Source of the DNA: a virus
Length of the DNA stretch: 36,434 nt
Reading direction: 5' to 3' (one strand)
Virus record (IMG/VR): IMGVR_UViG_3300033571_008359
Location: 1 to 36,434 of that record
The position numbers and the translations under genes were made by a program. Numbering within the stretch: the first letter of the stretch is position 1; each line of letters opens with the position of its first letter. Under the pieces are notes generated by a model. The model did no database searches, was not told the DNA's origin, and saw only the letters and a list, made by a program, of their open reading frames with translations. Below are positions 13,730-22,106 of this stretch, one piece after another.

Positions 13730-13971
13730 TCCTGTCGCCTGACGAGCTTGTGACGCTCACCGGCAAGCGCCGGCATGCGGCGCAGCGGCGCGAGCTTGAG
13801 GCGCTAGGCGTGCCGTATCGCACGCGGCGCGATGGGTCTATCGTAGTGTGGAGGAGGGACAGCGATGAACAGGCCACGCAAGCACGACCGGCATCTGCCG
13901 CCGTGCGTGTATCACCGGAACAGCGCGTACTACCTCGTCCAGCGCGGAAAGTGGACGCGGCTCGGCACTGA
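13726..13971 (+). CDS. DUF4224-like protein upstream of integrase (excisionase candidate)
   Basis: The 81-residue product from GTG 13726 (GTGA overlap) starts VILSPDELVTLTGKRRHAAQ then RRELEALGVPYRTRRDGSIV, which matches the DUF4224 pattern found just upstream of phage integrases. The first 45 residues look like a small winged/MerR-type fold, so it may act as directionality factor. The last 36 codons overlap the start of int in another frame. Confidence 0.68.
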   Translation: MILSPDELVTLTGKRRHAAQRRELEALGVPYRTRRDGSIVVWRRDSDEQATQARPASAAVRVSPEQRVLPRPARKVDAARH

Positions 13972-14854
13972 GCTGCCCGAGGCGCTGCGCGAGTACGCGC
14001 GGCTCGCGGGGCGCGCGACTGGCCGCATGCCTGCACTGATCGACACCATGCTGCCGCGCATCCTGCGGGACAAGCGCACCGGGAAGCCGAAGGCTGCCGA
14101 GACGCAGCGCCAGTACAAGCTGTGCGCCGACATGCTGCGCGAGATGCTCGCCCACCTGTCGCCCGACGAGATGACGCCGCGCGATGTCAAGGATCTGCGC
14201 CGCGAGCTGCAGGACACGCCCGCCGTCGCGAACCGTGCGCTCACCGTGCTGTCGCTCATCATGGCCGAGGCGGTCGACGACGAGCTCGTTACCGTCAACC
14301 CGGCCGCTGGCGTCGAGCGCATCAAGATGGCCGCGCGCACCAGGCGCATCACCGTGGCCGAGTACGACGCCATCTACGCCAACGCCGACCAGCTGCTGCG
14401 CGCCGTCATGGCGCTGTGCTACGCCACCGGCCAGCGCGTGGGCGACGTGCTGGCGATCCGCACGCAGGACATCGGGGACGACGGGGTGTACTTCGAGCAG
14501 CGGAAGACCGGGGCGCGCGTCACGGTCGCATGGACGCAGGAACTGCGCGAGGCGGTCGCGGCGGCCCGCGCGCTCAAGCCGCTGGCGCTGCGCCCGCCGT
14601 TCCTGTTTGGCTTCCGCGCGCCGTCTTACGCGATGGCGTACAAGCGCTGGAAGGCGGCCTGCAAGCGCGCCCGCGTGGCCGATGCAAACATCCACGATCT
14701 GCGTGCGATGAGCGGCACGGACGCCGACGCGCAGGGCATCGACCCGCAGGCGCTACTCGGTCACAGCGACCGCAGGACGACGCGCGGCTACCTGCGTGAC
14801 CGGGTGGTTCCGGTCGTGCCCGGCCCGGTCATGAAGCGGCCGAAATCGGCGTGA
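13865..14854 (+). CDS. int: Tyrosine-family integrase
   Basis: This is a site-specific recombinase for insertion and excision of the prophage. The 329-residue protein has an arm-binding/core-binding N-terminal part (about 1-155) and a catalytic domain with the full set of residues: R191 (ATGQRVGD), K214 (EQRKTG), H277 and R280 (HDLR), H300 (LLGHSD) and the nucleophile Y309 (TRGYLRDR). ATG 13865 follows GGAGGAGG. It closes the plus operon, as int does in lambda, and its stop abuts the first of four short boxes that look like its arm sites. Confidence 0.92.
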   Translation: MNRPRKHDRHLPPCVYHRNSAYYLVQRGKWTRLGTELPEALREYARLAGRATGRMPALIDTMLPRILRDKRTGKPKAAETQRQYKLCADMLREMLAHLSPDEMTPRDVKDLRRELQDTPAVANRALTVLSLIMAEAVDDELVTVNPAAGVERIKMAARTRRITVAEYDAIYANADQLLRAVMALCYATGQRVGDVLAIRTQDIGDDGVYFEQRKTGARVTVAWTQELREAVAAARALKPLALRPPFLFGFRAPSYAMAYKRWKAACKRARVADANIHDLRAMSGTDADAQGIDPQALLGHSDRRTTRGYLRDRVVPVVPGPVMKRPKSA

Positions 14855-15058
14855 GTATTGGACAATCGTCAAATATTGGACGCCGAGCCCGCATGGATAG
14901 GGCGTCTCCGGTCGATTCAGGTACTCGGTCAGTCTCGCGCCGAATGCCTGCCAATCCTCACCAGGACTCGATATACGCCGCGAGCCGTCCAATACAATCG
15001 CGCGCGGTACGATGCGAAAACACCGGGCGAATTGCGATGTCGCGCGGCGGTATTGGAC
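14855..15058. other. Probable attP with four TATTGGAC arm-type sites
   Basis: TATTGGAC occurs directly at 14856-14863, 14874-14881 and 15051-15058 and inverted at 14987-14994. The first two are 18 bp apart. The cluster begins one base after the int stop in a stretch with no convincing gene, which is the layout of a tyrosine-integrase attP with arm sites on both sides of a core. The core is presumably between 14882 and 14986; no host tRNA fragment could be recognised. Confidence 0.62.
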
Positions 15059-15064
15059 AGCGAG

Positions 15065-15091
15065 AAACCCGCCGAGGTCTCCCCCGGCGGG
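15065..15091 (-). terminator. Terminator closing the late/lysis operon
   Basis: On the minus strand a 7-bp perfect stem (CCCGCCG / CGGCGGG, 15085-15091 and 15068-15074, 10-nt loop) is followed by TTTCTC. It lies about 115 bp beyond the last lysis gene. It has no T-tract on the plus strand. I see no gene in 15092-15204. Confidence 0.62.
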
Positions 15092-15204
15092 GCCAGCTCA
15101 CAAGCGGTCGGGTTCCCCTCGGCCTGAGCCGGGGTCGCCTCGAAAGAGCGTGCACGCGCCGCCGGAATGGGCAGCGCGGTTCGGCAGCTGCTGCCGGAAC
15201 AGGG

Positions 15205-15354
15205 TCAGCGCGGGCGCGGCAGGTCCGACGGCACCGGTGGCAGCGGCGGCGGCACCGCGAGCAAGGCAGCCGGCGGTGCGGGGATACGGCAGTCGCAAGG
15301 CGTCGCGGTGGCGCAGCCGGCGAGCAGCGCGCAGAGCAGCAGGATGCGGGTCAT
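15205..15354 (-). CDS. Rz1: Rz1-like outer-membrane spanin lipoprotein
   Basis: The 49-residue protein has a signal peptide and lipobox MTRILLLCALLAGC (Cys14) followed by a very proline-rich tail (PPPLPPVPSDLPRP), the hallmarks of the o-spanin. It should be lipid-anchored in the outer membrane and join Rz across the periplasm to fuse membranes at lysis. The ATG overlaps the Rz stop (ATGA), so the gene follows Rz instead of being nested within it as in lambda. Confidence 0.82.
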   Translation of the reverse strand: MTRILLLCALLAGCATATPCDCRIPAPPAALLAVPPPLPPVPSDLPRPR

Positions 15355-15869
15355 GGCGTCCTCGAGGTCACGGATCGGATCCAGTCGACGAGCCGGGCGA
15401 CCTGGCTGCGGCACTCGGCGTGCGCGGCCTGGGCGCCGGCAATCCACTCGGCCGCGGCCAGCTCGGAGGTGCCGCCCGTGGCCGGCGGCGGGTCGACAGT
15501 GCGCGGCGGCTCGCCGGGGCGTTCGACGGTCTCGCGAATGGGCGTCCGGTTCAGCGCCGCGGTCACGTCCGGCGACAGGCACTCGCGCTCCGGGCTAGCG
15601 ACACGTACGAGATAGCGCACTTTTTCGACATATTCGACCCGTACGTTTACGCGAGCGACTTCCAGCTCGGCGGCCAGCCGCTTGCCCTCCCCGCGCAGTC
15701 GCTCAGCGGTCGCTGCGGCCTCGGCCATGATGCGCGAGCGCTCGGCCTGCCACGCGGCGCGCTCGGACGCAACGCCGCGGAACCAGCCGGCGGCGTAGGC
15801 CCCGGTGTGCGTGACGACGAGGACGGCCAGCGCGATGCCGGCCCATTGCAGACGTGCGAGGGCGAACAT
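15351..15869 (-). CDS. Rz: Rz-like inner-membrane spanin
   Basis: The 172-residue protein has one N-terminal membrane helix (about 8-28, WAGIALAVLVVTHTGAYAAG) and a long periplasmic helical/coiled-coil region (SRIMAEAAATAERLRGEGKR and onwards), the i-spanin design. It starts at ATG 15869, 2 bp after the transglycosylase stop; the frame is open further upstream only as a shadow of that gene. It acts with the Rz1-like protein encoded next. Confidence 0.83.
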   Translation of the reverse strand: MFALARLQWAGIALAVLVVTHTGAYAAGWFRGVASERAAWQAERSRIMAEAAATAERLRGEGKRLAAELEVARVNVRVEYVEKVRYLVRVASPERECLSPDVTAALNRTPIRETVERPGEPPRTVDPPPATGGTSELAAAEWIAGAQAAHAECRSQVARLVDWIRSVTSRTP

Positions 15870-15871
15870 GG

Positions 15872-16594
15872 TCAGCCTCCCAGGTAGCGGGCGTGCAGCG
15901 CCGGGCCGCCCCAGCCGGCCGCGTGGTATCGGGGCAGCAGCTCGAGGATGATCCGGCGCGGATAGGCGCGGTTCTCGCGCTGGTTGGCCGCAGTGATACC
16001 CGGATTGATGTCGCACGCGGCGTTGAAGCACCGCCCGGGCGTCGCAGAGGCGGCGCGGCGGCGCTGAACCCAGCGCATCCCACCGTTGTACCCGGCGAGC
16101 GCGAACGCAAACCGCTCGGACTCGTTGGCGGCCCCGGCGATCGAGCCGTGCAGCTCCCGCATGTAGCGTGCCTGCGCGGTCATGGCCCACCTCGGGTCGA
16201 AGGGATTGGCCGGGCCGCTGCCGTAGCGCCGGGCGACGTCGGCCGCGGTCGCGCGCATGAACTGCGTCAGCCCCTGCGCGCCGGCCGGCGACACCGCATC
16301 GGCCCGCCACGCGGACTCGGCGTGGATCTGCGCGGCGAGCAGCGACACAGGGGCGTCCATGCCCCAGACGTCCTGAGCCACCCGCACCAGGTCGCGCCGG
16401 TACGCCTCGGCCGCCGGAGGCACCTGAGCCGCCGCACTGGCCGCCCACAGCGTCGAGACGATGCCCAGGGTGAAGCCGATCAGCAGCCAACGCACCTTCG
16501 ACGCCAGCGTCGGGTGCCGGCGGCCCTCGATGAACCCGCCACGCTCGACCAGCGCGAGCAGATCGCGCACCGGATCTCGAGGGTCGGTCGTCAC
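15872..16594 (-). CDS. Endolysin: SLT-type lytic transglycosylase with N-terminal export helix
   Basis: This enzyme cleaves peptidoglycan at lysis. The 240-residue protein from GTG 16594 (GTGA overlap) has a cytoplasmic lead of about 34 residues, a hydrophobic segment at 35-57 (WLLIGFTLGIVSTLWAASAA) and the SLT domain with catalytic E93 in AAQIHAESAW and the GAQGLTQFM motif at 105-113, then AGYNGG. The weakly hydrophobic Gly/Ala/Ser-rich helix could be a SAR (signal-anchor-release) segment or a Sec signal cut after ASAAA. The neighbours are two small membrane proteins and the spanins. Confidence 0.82.
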   Translation of the reverse strand: MTTDPRDPVRDLLALVERGGFIEGRRHPTLASKVRWLLIGFTLGIVSTLWAASAAAQVPPAAEAYRRDLVRVAQDVWGMDAPVSLLAAQIHAESAWRADAVSPAGAQGLTQFMRATAADVARRYGSGPANPFDPRWAMTAQARYMRELHGSIAGAANESERFAFALAGYNGGMRWVQRRRAASATPGRCFNAACDINPGITAANQRENRAYPRRIILELLPRYHAAGWGGPALHARYLGG

Positions 16595-16866
16595 AGCGCG
16601 AGCGCCGCAGCCATCATGCCGCCGATCATCAGCGCCGCCCGCCGGTACATCCACGCGTCCTCGGTGTCGACCTCGTTCGGCCGGGCGTACGGGAAGACGG
16701 CCCGATCCAGGGCCACGCCCAGCGCCGCCCCGAGCGCGATCCTGTTCAGCTTGCTCAGCAGCACGCCAGCCTGCTCCGGGTACTGCCACACCAGCAGCGC
16801 CGTCGATGCCGCGAGCACGGCCCAGATCCAGCGCATGCGGGCGCCGGGCGGGGTGGGTTCGGTCAT
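16591..16866 (-). CDS. Putative holin
   Basis: The 91-residue protein has two or three hydrophobic segments (RWIWAVLAASTALLVWQY at about 12-29, then IALGAALGVALDRAVF at about 43-58 and a C-terminal AALMIGGMMAAALAL). It is directly upstream of the endolysin with a GTGA overlap and overlaps the preceding gene by ATGA. The size, topology and place fit a holin, though the gene before it is a second candidate. Confidence 0.65.
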   Translation of the reverse strand: MTEPTPPGARMRWIWAVLAASTALLVWQYPEQAGVLLSKLNRIALGAALGVALDRAVFPYARPNEVDTEDAWMYRRAALMIGGMMAAALAL

Positions 16867-17147
16867 GGCGTCCTCCGCACTTGAGGGGTGTTCTCGATCA
16901 GCCGGTCCAGTTTGGACTCGAGCCGCTGCAGATCGGCCCTCAGCTCGCGCTTGAACTCATTCGCCGACTCGCGGTCAGCCACCCTCGCCCGATCGACCGC
17001 CGCGATCTGCTGCTCGATCGGCTTGAGGCGCATCTCGATGTAGCCGGTCGCCATTGCGGAGATGGCCATCAGCGCACCGATCAACTCGCCGATCCGAACC
17101 TCGCGGCTGAACCGCATCCCGCGCCCCTCTTCCGAGCGGTCCATCAC
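16863..17147 (-). CDS. Small membrane/coiled-coil protein of the lysis cassette
   Basis: The 94-residue protein has one membrane helix at about 20-40 (IGELIGALMAISAMATGYIE) followed by a charged coiled coil (RVADRESANEFKRELRADLQ, then RLESKLDRLIEN). This is the pattern of small phage lysis accessory proteins, possibly an antiholin or a second holin. It overlaps both neighbours by ATGA. Confidence 0.6.
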   Translation of the reverse strand: MMDRSEEGRGMRFSREVRIGELIGALMAISAMATGYIEMRLKPIEQQIAAVDRARVADRESANEFKRELRADLQRLESKLDRLIENTPQVRRTP

Positions 17148-18412
17148 AGCTCCGCGCTCGCAGTCCAGTCGGCTGTTGCCGTCGCCATTCCCGCGGCGGT
17201 GGACGTGTACCGAATCAGATACCTCTGAGAATCAACCACGGGCGCTGAAATACCCGACGCGTTTGAGTAGATGGCATTAGAGAACGCAATAGTCGGCGTC
17301 GCGCGCTTTGGAACTCGGAAGTAGATCGTGTCATCAATAAGCGCCCCGGCCGTTCCATAGTTCGACCCGTAGAACGCAGCAGCCTCGTAGTACCGCTGGC
17401 ACAGCGCCAACTCAGTGCCATAGGGCCGACTCTGAAACGGAGTGGCGAGCGTACCGACCTCGAACTGCGGCAGGCTCACGGTGCCGCCCGAAAACCGGAT
17501 GGTGACGGTCGAGCCGCCCGCGATGCTGGTCACCGACTGGCCTTTGATGACCGAGGTGCCGTTGATGCTCGCAGTGGCCGTGCCGACCCACGAGATCGCG
17601 TAGGACTTGCCGGTCGCGCCGATGATGTCGTCGGCTGCGATGACCTGCTCCACCCCGCCGGCCGGCGCCGTCATGGTCCGCACGCCGTCAGCGTCAGACC
17701 ACGACAGCGACTGCCCGCTGACCACCACGCGCCACCGGTCGAGGGTGTACTGATTGGCGACAGTCGTCGCCGTGCCGCTGACGTAGCCGCGTTGATTGAT
17801 GACCGGGTTTGCGTTGATGAGCAGGTTTGTCGATGCGCTCGGATTCAAGGCCCGCTGATAGCCGACGACGTACCAGTTCCCCGAGCCGAGGCAGACGGCA
17901 AGGGCCGTATCGCCCGGCGCGGTCACGAGGTTTTCTGCGCCCGGCAGGATGAGCGACACCTCGTTGTGCACAAGCGTCGCCGAGCCGATGAAGCGCAGGA
18001 ACCGCCAGGCGCCGTCCTGCGCGGTCGTCCCGAGCGACTGGATAGTCGCGCTGCCGGTGATGTCGATCGTCCGCGCCACCTGGGCGCCGATGTCGACCGT
18101 CGTAGCACTAGGCAGGATTCCGCGCGAGTCGGTCGCGATCGCGTCCGTCGCCACGTAGTTGTCGATCGTCCAGAGCACCGCGCCGGCCGCGTCCTCCAAC
18201 TGCACCTTGTAGGCGCCGGACCAGTAGATGGTCGCCTCGCCTCGGGCGTCGAGCACCAGCGGATTCGTGTTCGCGACCGTGCCGGCCGCATCGGCGTACG
18301 TCGGCTTCGGCGTCGATGTGCCGGCGGCAAACGTGCGCAGGCGACCGCCGACCAGTGGCGTGCCATCCGATCGGGTGTAGGCTTGCTTTCCGGGCGGCAT
18401 TACGACTGCCAT
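17144..18412 (-). CDS. Tail fibre protein (receptor-binding candidate)
   Basis: The 422-residue protein has an N-terminal module SDGTPLVGGRLRTFAAGTST followed by TNPLVLDARGEATIYWSGAY (about 15-95), which recurs at the virion-proximal end of many podovirus tail fibres. A strand-rich middle follows, then a C-terminal beta-rich part (INQRGYVSGTATTVANQYTL, then DRWRVVVSGQSLS) of the carbohydrate-binding type. It is the last structural gene before lysis, the place of the P22 tailspike gene 9, but it shows no tailspike endorhamnosidase similarity. Confidence 0.75.
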   Translation of the reverse strand: MAVVMPPGKQAYTRSDGTPLVGGRLRTFAAGTSTPKPTYADAAGTVANTNPLVLDARGEATIYWSGAYKVQLEDAAGAVLWTIDNYVATDAIATDSRGILPSATTVDIGAQVARTIDITGSATIQSLGTTAQDGAWRFLRFIGSATLVHNEVSLILPGAENLVTAPGDTALAVCLGSGNWYVVGYQRALNPSASTNLLINANPVINQRGYVSGTATTVANQYTLDRWRVVVSGQSLSWSDADGVRTMTAPAGGVEQVIAADDIIGATGKSYAISWVGTATASINGTSVIKGQSVTSIAGGSTVTIRFSGGTVSLPQFEVGTLATPFQSRPYGTELALCQRYYEAAAFYGSNYGTAGALIDDTIYFRVPKRATPTIAFSNAIYSNASGISAPVVDSQRYLIRYTSTAAGMATATADWTASAEL

Positions 18413-18444
18413 ACTTTGCGACTCCGAATTAAAAGGGGGCTGAT

Positions 18445-18567
18445 GTGAAACGCATCGATTACACCGACCTTGACGCCGCCGAGGATTGGGGCTGGATCAT
18501 CAAGTGGGGCGGAGCGGTGGTCTTTGTCCTGTTACTGGTTGGGGCCACTCTGGCCTACTTCCTGTGA
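18445..18567 (+). CDS. 40-residue single-span membrane protein against the late operon
   Basis: GTG 18445 is preceded by AAGGGGG at good spacing. The product is MKRIDYTDLDAAEDWGWIIK then WGGAVVFVLLLVGATLAYFL: an acidic cytoplasmic head, a Trp-rich junction and one membrane helix reaching the C-terminus. It sits in the 119-bp gap between two minus-strand late genes and overlaps the 3' end of one by 36 bp. No promoter could be named. It could be a lysogenic-conversion or exclusion moron, or a chance ORF. Confidence 0.45.
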   Translation: MKRIDYTDLDAAEDWGWIIKWGGAVVFVLLLVGATLAYFL

Positions 18568-20562
18568 TCGGCCTGCCTGCTGCGCCAGCGCGGTGAGTTG
18601 CGACGCAACCGCCGACTCGTTCATCTGCGTTTGCTTGGCAATCCATTTGACGAACTGCGGGTCGTTTGCTTTGCGGGCAACAAAGTTTGCAAGCGCCATC
18701 GTCCCGCCAGCGATTGCCACCGGAGTGGGCGAGCCGCTCATCACGGAACCCACCACCGCGCCGCCGATACCTGCAGATGCAGTAGCCCGCGCCGTACCGG
18801 ACGGGTTGGCAAATACCTTGTTGGAGTCCTTGACCATCTCGGCCACGCGGGCGAGCGAATCAAGGTCGGCCCGCAGTTGGCCTTCTTGCCCGGCAAACAG
18901 CGTCCTTTTGGCTTCGGGGCTCACCTTGTTCCAATTGGTCAAGAACGTGTTGAACGAGAATTCCCCGCCTTCCGCGCCTTGATTGGCGGCGGTTGCCTGC
19001 CCCATGCGGCGGATGAATGCCGACTTGACGACATCACGCTCCGGCGGCGCTAGGCTTTTCATCACTGCGTTGACGGTGCTCGCGCCCTCGCGAAGTTCCG
19101 ACGGATTAACGACCGATTGGAAAATCTTCTCGGCGCTGTCTTTGCCTGCGACTCGATCAAGGAACGATTCAATTCGATCGTATCCCGCCCGCGAATACGT
19201 GTTAGCGCGGTTGAACGCCTGCTCGGCTTTTGGGCCGGCTTGCTTGGCTGCACCGCCCAGATCCTCGGACACCGCCTTGTAAAGCGCCTTCCACTTAGAG
19301 CGCGGAATGTCGGACACGAGCGAGGTGTTCTCTAGCTCCGACCCGATCAACGTCCGCAGCTTCTTGAGCGCCTCATACGGCAGCGTCGGCGGCGGCGGTG
19401 GTGCGCCACGGCCACCGCCCGAGCCAAGCATGATCGGATTGAAGTCCTCCGGCGTGCTGTCCGAGACAAGCGCCCGTTCTATGTCTTTGATCTTGGCGTT
19501 CTTGAACCACTGCGACAGCGCCGGGGCGTTGGGGATGTCTGAGTTCAGTGCGGAAAGCGCTTCACGGGTGCGAGCCACATCAACGGCCGACTGTGAAGGC
19601 ACGTACTTGTCGACCTTGTCATAGAGGAATTTTTGCTCCCCCTTGAAGCGCGAAACAAACCCATTGTCTCCGCTGATGCCGCGCTCAATCGTCAGCCCCG
19701 CCGTTGTCGCATTGCCTTTTGGCGACAGGTTGTCCGCAATCTGCTCAACGCGTTGTGCGGCCTGCTCTGTCGCCCGCTCGGCGTTGCGCTCCATCACGCC
19801 CGCGCCGCCCGGAACCTTTGCAGCAAACGACTCCATCCCCTGCGGCGTGCGCCGTTGCGTCGCTTGTCCAACGGTTGGCTGCACGCCCGACTCTTTGAAG
19901 TCGTCCATGTTGCGGATCAGCGTTTGCCGGCCATCTTCGCCGCCGCGCATCAGCGAGCGGATCGTTCCTGACCCTGCCGCCTGCGCTGCCGTGGGGGCCG
20001 CCGCGCCCATTACGGACGCCAGGATCTGGCCAGGGACGCCCGCGCCGCTTTGCCGTGCAATGTCGCCCGCTCCCGCGCCCGTTGCAGCGGAGACAACTTG
20101 CGAGCCGGGGCCTGTCGACAACATGCGCCCGATGTACGACACCGCTTCTTTAGGAGCCTTCGCCAGTAGCTCTCCGAGCTTGACGCTTGACCCCGCGCCG
20201 GCCATCGACCCGGCAACCGCGTTGGCGAACTCCTCGACGCCGCTTCCGGGCTTTGGAAGGTAGCGATCAAGGGCGCGATTTTGCGCGTCGATGAACAATG
20301 GCGCGCGCGGCAGGTTCGTCCCGGCCATTGCATCAACGCCGGTCGCACCGAGGTTGTACACCCGCGCCGGTATGTCCGCGATCATCGTTGGAAGCGCAGA
20401 CGCGTTTTGAATGCCCGCGCGGACGGTCAGTCCCACTTGCCGCCCGGCGCGATCAACCATCGATCGCTCTACAGGCTCCGGAACAAGGTCCGAAAACATC
20501 CCGCCGGCAGGCCCGGCGGGCGCACTATCTTTGGCGATGAGGTCATCGAACATGCCCATCAT
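18532..20562 (-). CDS. DNA-ejection protein, gp16-like position
   Basis: The 676-residue virion protein begins MMGMFDDLIAKDSAPAGPAG, has long Ala/Gly-rich and amphipathic stretches (AGAGDIARQSGAGVPGQILA), helical central parts with coiled-coil character and a small hydrophobic Gly/Ala stretch near 610-640 (IGGAVVGSVMSGSPTPVAIA). It is third in the ejection-protein series, as gp16 (609 residues) is after gp7 and gp20 in P22. Sequence similarity to gp16 itself is not obvious by eye, so the call rests on size, composition and place. Confidence 0.68.
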   Translation of the reverse strand: MMGMFDDLIAKDSAPAGPAGGMFSDLVPEPVERSMVDRAGRQVGLTVRAGIQNASALPTMIADIPARVYNLGATGVDAMAGTNLPRAPLFIDAQNRALDRYLPKPGSGVEEFANAVAGSMAGAGSSVKLGELLAKAPKEAVSYIGRMLSTGPGSQVVSAATGAGAGDIARQSGAGVPGQILASVMGAAAPTAAQAAGSGTIRSLMRGGEDGRQTLIRNMDDFKESGVQPTVGQATQRRTPQGMESFAAKVPGGAGVMERNAERATEQAAQRVEQIADNLSPKGNATTAGLTIERGISGDNGFVSRFKGEQKFLYDKVDKYVPSQSAVDVARTREALSALNSDIPNAPALSQWFKNAKIKDIERALVSDSTPEDFNPIMLGSGGGRGAPPPPPTLPYEALKKLRTLIGSELENTSLVSDIPRSKWKALYKAVSEDLGGAAKQAGPKAEQAFNRANTYSRAGYDRIESFLDRVAGKDSAEKIFQSVVNPSELREGASTVNAVMKSLAPPERDVVKSAFIRRMGQATAANQGAEGGEFSFNTFLTNWNKVSPEAKRTLFAGQEGQLRADLDSLARVAEMVKDSNKVFANPSGTARATASAGIGGAVVGSVMSGSPTPVAIAGGTMALANFVARKANDPQFVKWIAKQTQMNESAVASQLTALAQQAGRSQEVGQSGPNQ

Positions 20563-22103
20563 TTGATCCCGTGGTCGGTGATGCCTGCCGCCTCAAGCCG
20601 GCGAATAACCTCGGCTTTCGGCGCGCCTTGCGCGATAGCCGTGCGAGCGTCCCCGACCGCCGCCGCTTTGCTTCCGTAGGCGGAACGCCAATCGGTCGTG
20701 GCAGCAGGCGCGGGCGCTGCCGCCGGAGCCGCCGTCGCACCCTCCGAATACGGGCTTGCGGGGGGCTTGCCTTTCCCTTGGGTCGGCAGCACCGGGTCAA
20801 GGTTCATTGCGCCCGGGCGCGACAGGTATCGAGACCGCGCCTCGGGCGTGGCGCCCGCTGCAATGTTGCCGGCTACTTGGTTGTACCGGCCCGCGATTTT
20901 CGGCCACGCCCGATAGAAATCTTCGGCGGAGAACTTGCCGTTCTTCATGCTCTCCAAGTCGCGGCGCTCGGCCTCTGGAATCGTCACCGCCATGCCGCTG
21001 TACATGGACAGCAGGTCGTTGGCTACGGCCTGCGCGCTCGACTTGATGTCCTTGCCTGCGTCGCTGAGGAAGAAATCCGCCATTGGCAGATTCTTTGCGT
21101 AGCCGAGGCCCGGGGCGCTCTCCGGCGTGTACTGCGCTAGCGCCGCATTGAGGTTGCGGATCGAACTGCCAACTTGCGGGATTTTCGACTGGTTGAGGTC
21201 GTTGGAAAGCCTCCCCGCCCCGGTGTCGGCAGAAACGTCTCTCTTGTCTGCGTCGCGCCGGGCTCTTTCTTCTGCCGCCGTCTCGCGCGTCGCCATGGCC
21301 AGCTCGCGCGCACGGGCGTCGGTCATCTGCGCAACCGTCATCTGCACCCCACGATTCGCCGCACCCTCTGCTCGCGTCGTGCCGTCGCGCATCACCGCAT
21401 CCGGCGTGGCCTGCATCTGGATTGGCGCGGGGCCGCCCGGGTTCGACATCGGGTTCGTGTCGACGAACTGCGTGCGCTGGCCGTCGTTGACCTGCTGGAG
21501 CTTCGGCAGCATCAGCTCGATCATCTTGTCGGCCTCGACGTTCATCATCGCCCGCCTCTGCAGGAACTGCTGCAGCGCGGCCGGGTTGCCCGGCATCTGC
21601 CGGATCGCCTCTTGCCCCTGCTCGGGCGTGATGAGCCCCTGCGCCGCGAGTCCGCCGACCGTCTGGATCACGTCTTGATGCGACAAGTCGGGCTTGCGCA
21701 TCAGCGCGCCGAGACCGTTGTTCAGCGCCTTGAACTGGTCGCGCGCGCGGGTGAGCCCCTGGGCGTCGACCTTGCCCTGCAGCTCCTTGGTCTCGAGCCC
21801 GAGCTTGTCGGCCTTGGCGAACTGCTCGGTGACCGCGGGCAGCTTGCTGCCCAGCCCCCCGCCTGCCAGCGCCGAAGTCAGCTTGATGCGGTCGATCGTG
21901 CCGTCGGGGTTTAGCGCCCCCTTGTACGCCTCGTTGTACGCCCGCGTTTCCTCGGCGCTGCGCCGGGCCTCTTGCATCTGCAGCGCCTGCAGGTCGCCCT
22001 GGCCAATGAGCGAGCGCAACTGCACCGCGCGCCCGTACTGCTGCAGCGGGTCAGCCAGCTCCATCGGGCGCACTTGCAGCGCGATATTCGGGTCGATCGG
22101 CAT
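20559..22103 (-). CDS. DNA-ejection protein, gp20-like position
   Basis: The 514-residue helical protein starts MPIDPNIALQVRPMELADPL and is rich in Ala, Gln and charged residues (LQALQMQEARRSAEETRAYN), with a Pro/Ala-rich linker near 460 and a short C-terminal helical module (PKAEVIRRLEAAGITDHGIK). Long soluble helical proteins here are packaged with the DNA and ejected to form the conduit across the envelope. It has an ATGA overlap with the next gene. P22 gp20 has 471 residues. Confidence 0.68.
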   Translation of the reverse strand: MPIDPNIALQVRPMELADPLQQYGRAVQLRSLIGQGDLQALQMQEARRSAEETRAYNEAYKGALNPDGTIDRIKLTSALAGGGLGSKLPAVTEQFAKADKLGLETKELQGKVDAQGLTRARDQFKALNNGLGALMRKPDLSHQDVIQTVGGLAAQGLITPEQGQEAIRQMPGNPAALQQFLQRRAMMNVEADKMIELMLPKLQQVNDGQRTQFVDTNPMSNPGGPAPIQMQATPDAVMRDGTTRAEGAANRGVQMTVAQMTDARARELAMATRETAAEERARRDADKRDVSADTGAGRLSNDLNQSKIPQVGSSIRNLNAALAQYTPESAPGLGYAKNLPMADFFLSDAGKDIKSSAQAVANDLLSMYSGMAVTIPEAERRDLESMKNGKFSAEDFYRAWPKIAGRYNQVAGNIAAGATPEARSRYLSRPGAMNLDPVLPTQGKGKPPASPYSEGATAAPAAAPAPAATTDWRSAYGSKAAAVGDARTAIAQGAPKAEVIRRLEAAGITDHGIK

Positions 22104-22106
22104 CTC

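Noticed and set aside
14753-14992. 79-codon minus-strand ORF over the attP region
   Set aside because: It overlaps the int 3' end in antisense, has no ribosome site and includes the TATTGGAC boxes in its codons. A fragment of a host gene at the att core is possible but not shown.
14858-15127. 89-codon plus-strand ORF after int
   Set aside because: It is made up of the arm-site boxes and the terminator stem, with no Shine-Dalgarno sequence and no protein-like pattern.
14882-15130. tRNA fragment as att core
   Set aside because: Pieces such as TCGAGTCC and GGGTTCCCCTC recall T-arms, but no acceptor-stem pairing or full arm could be built on either strand.
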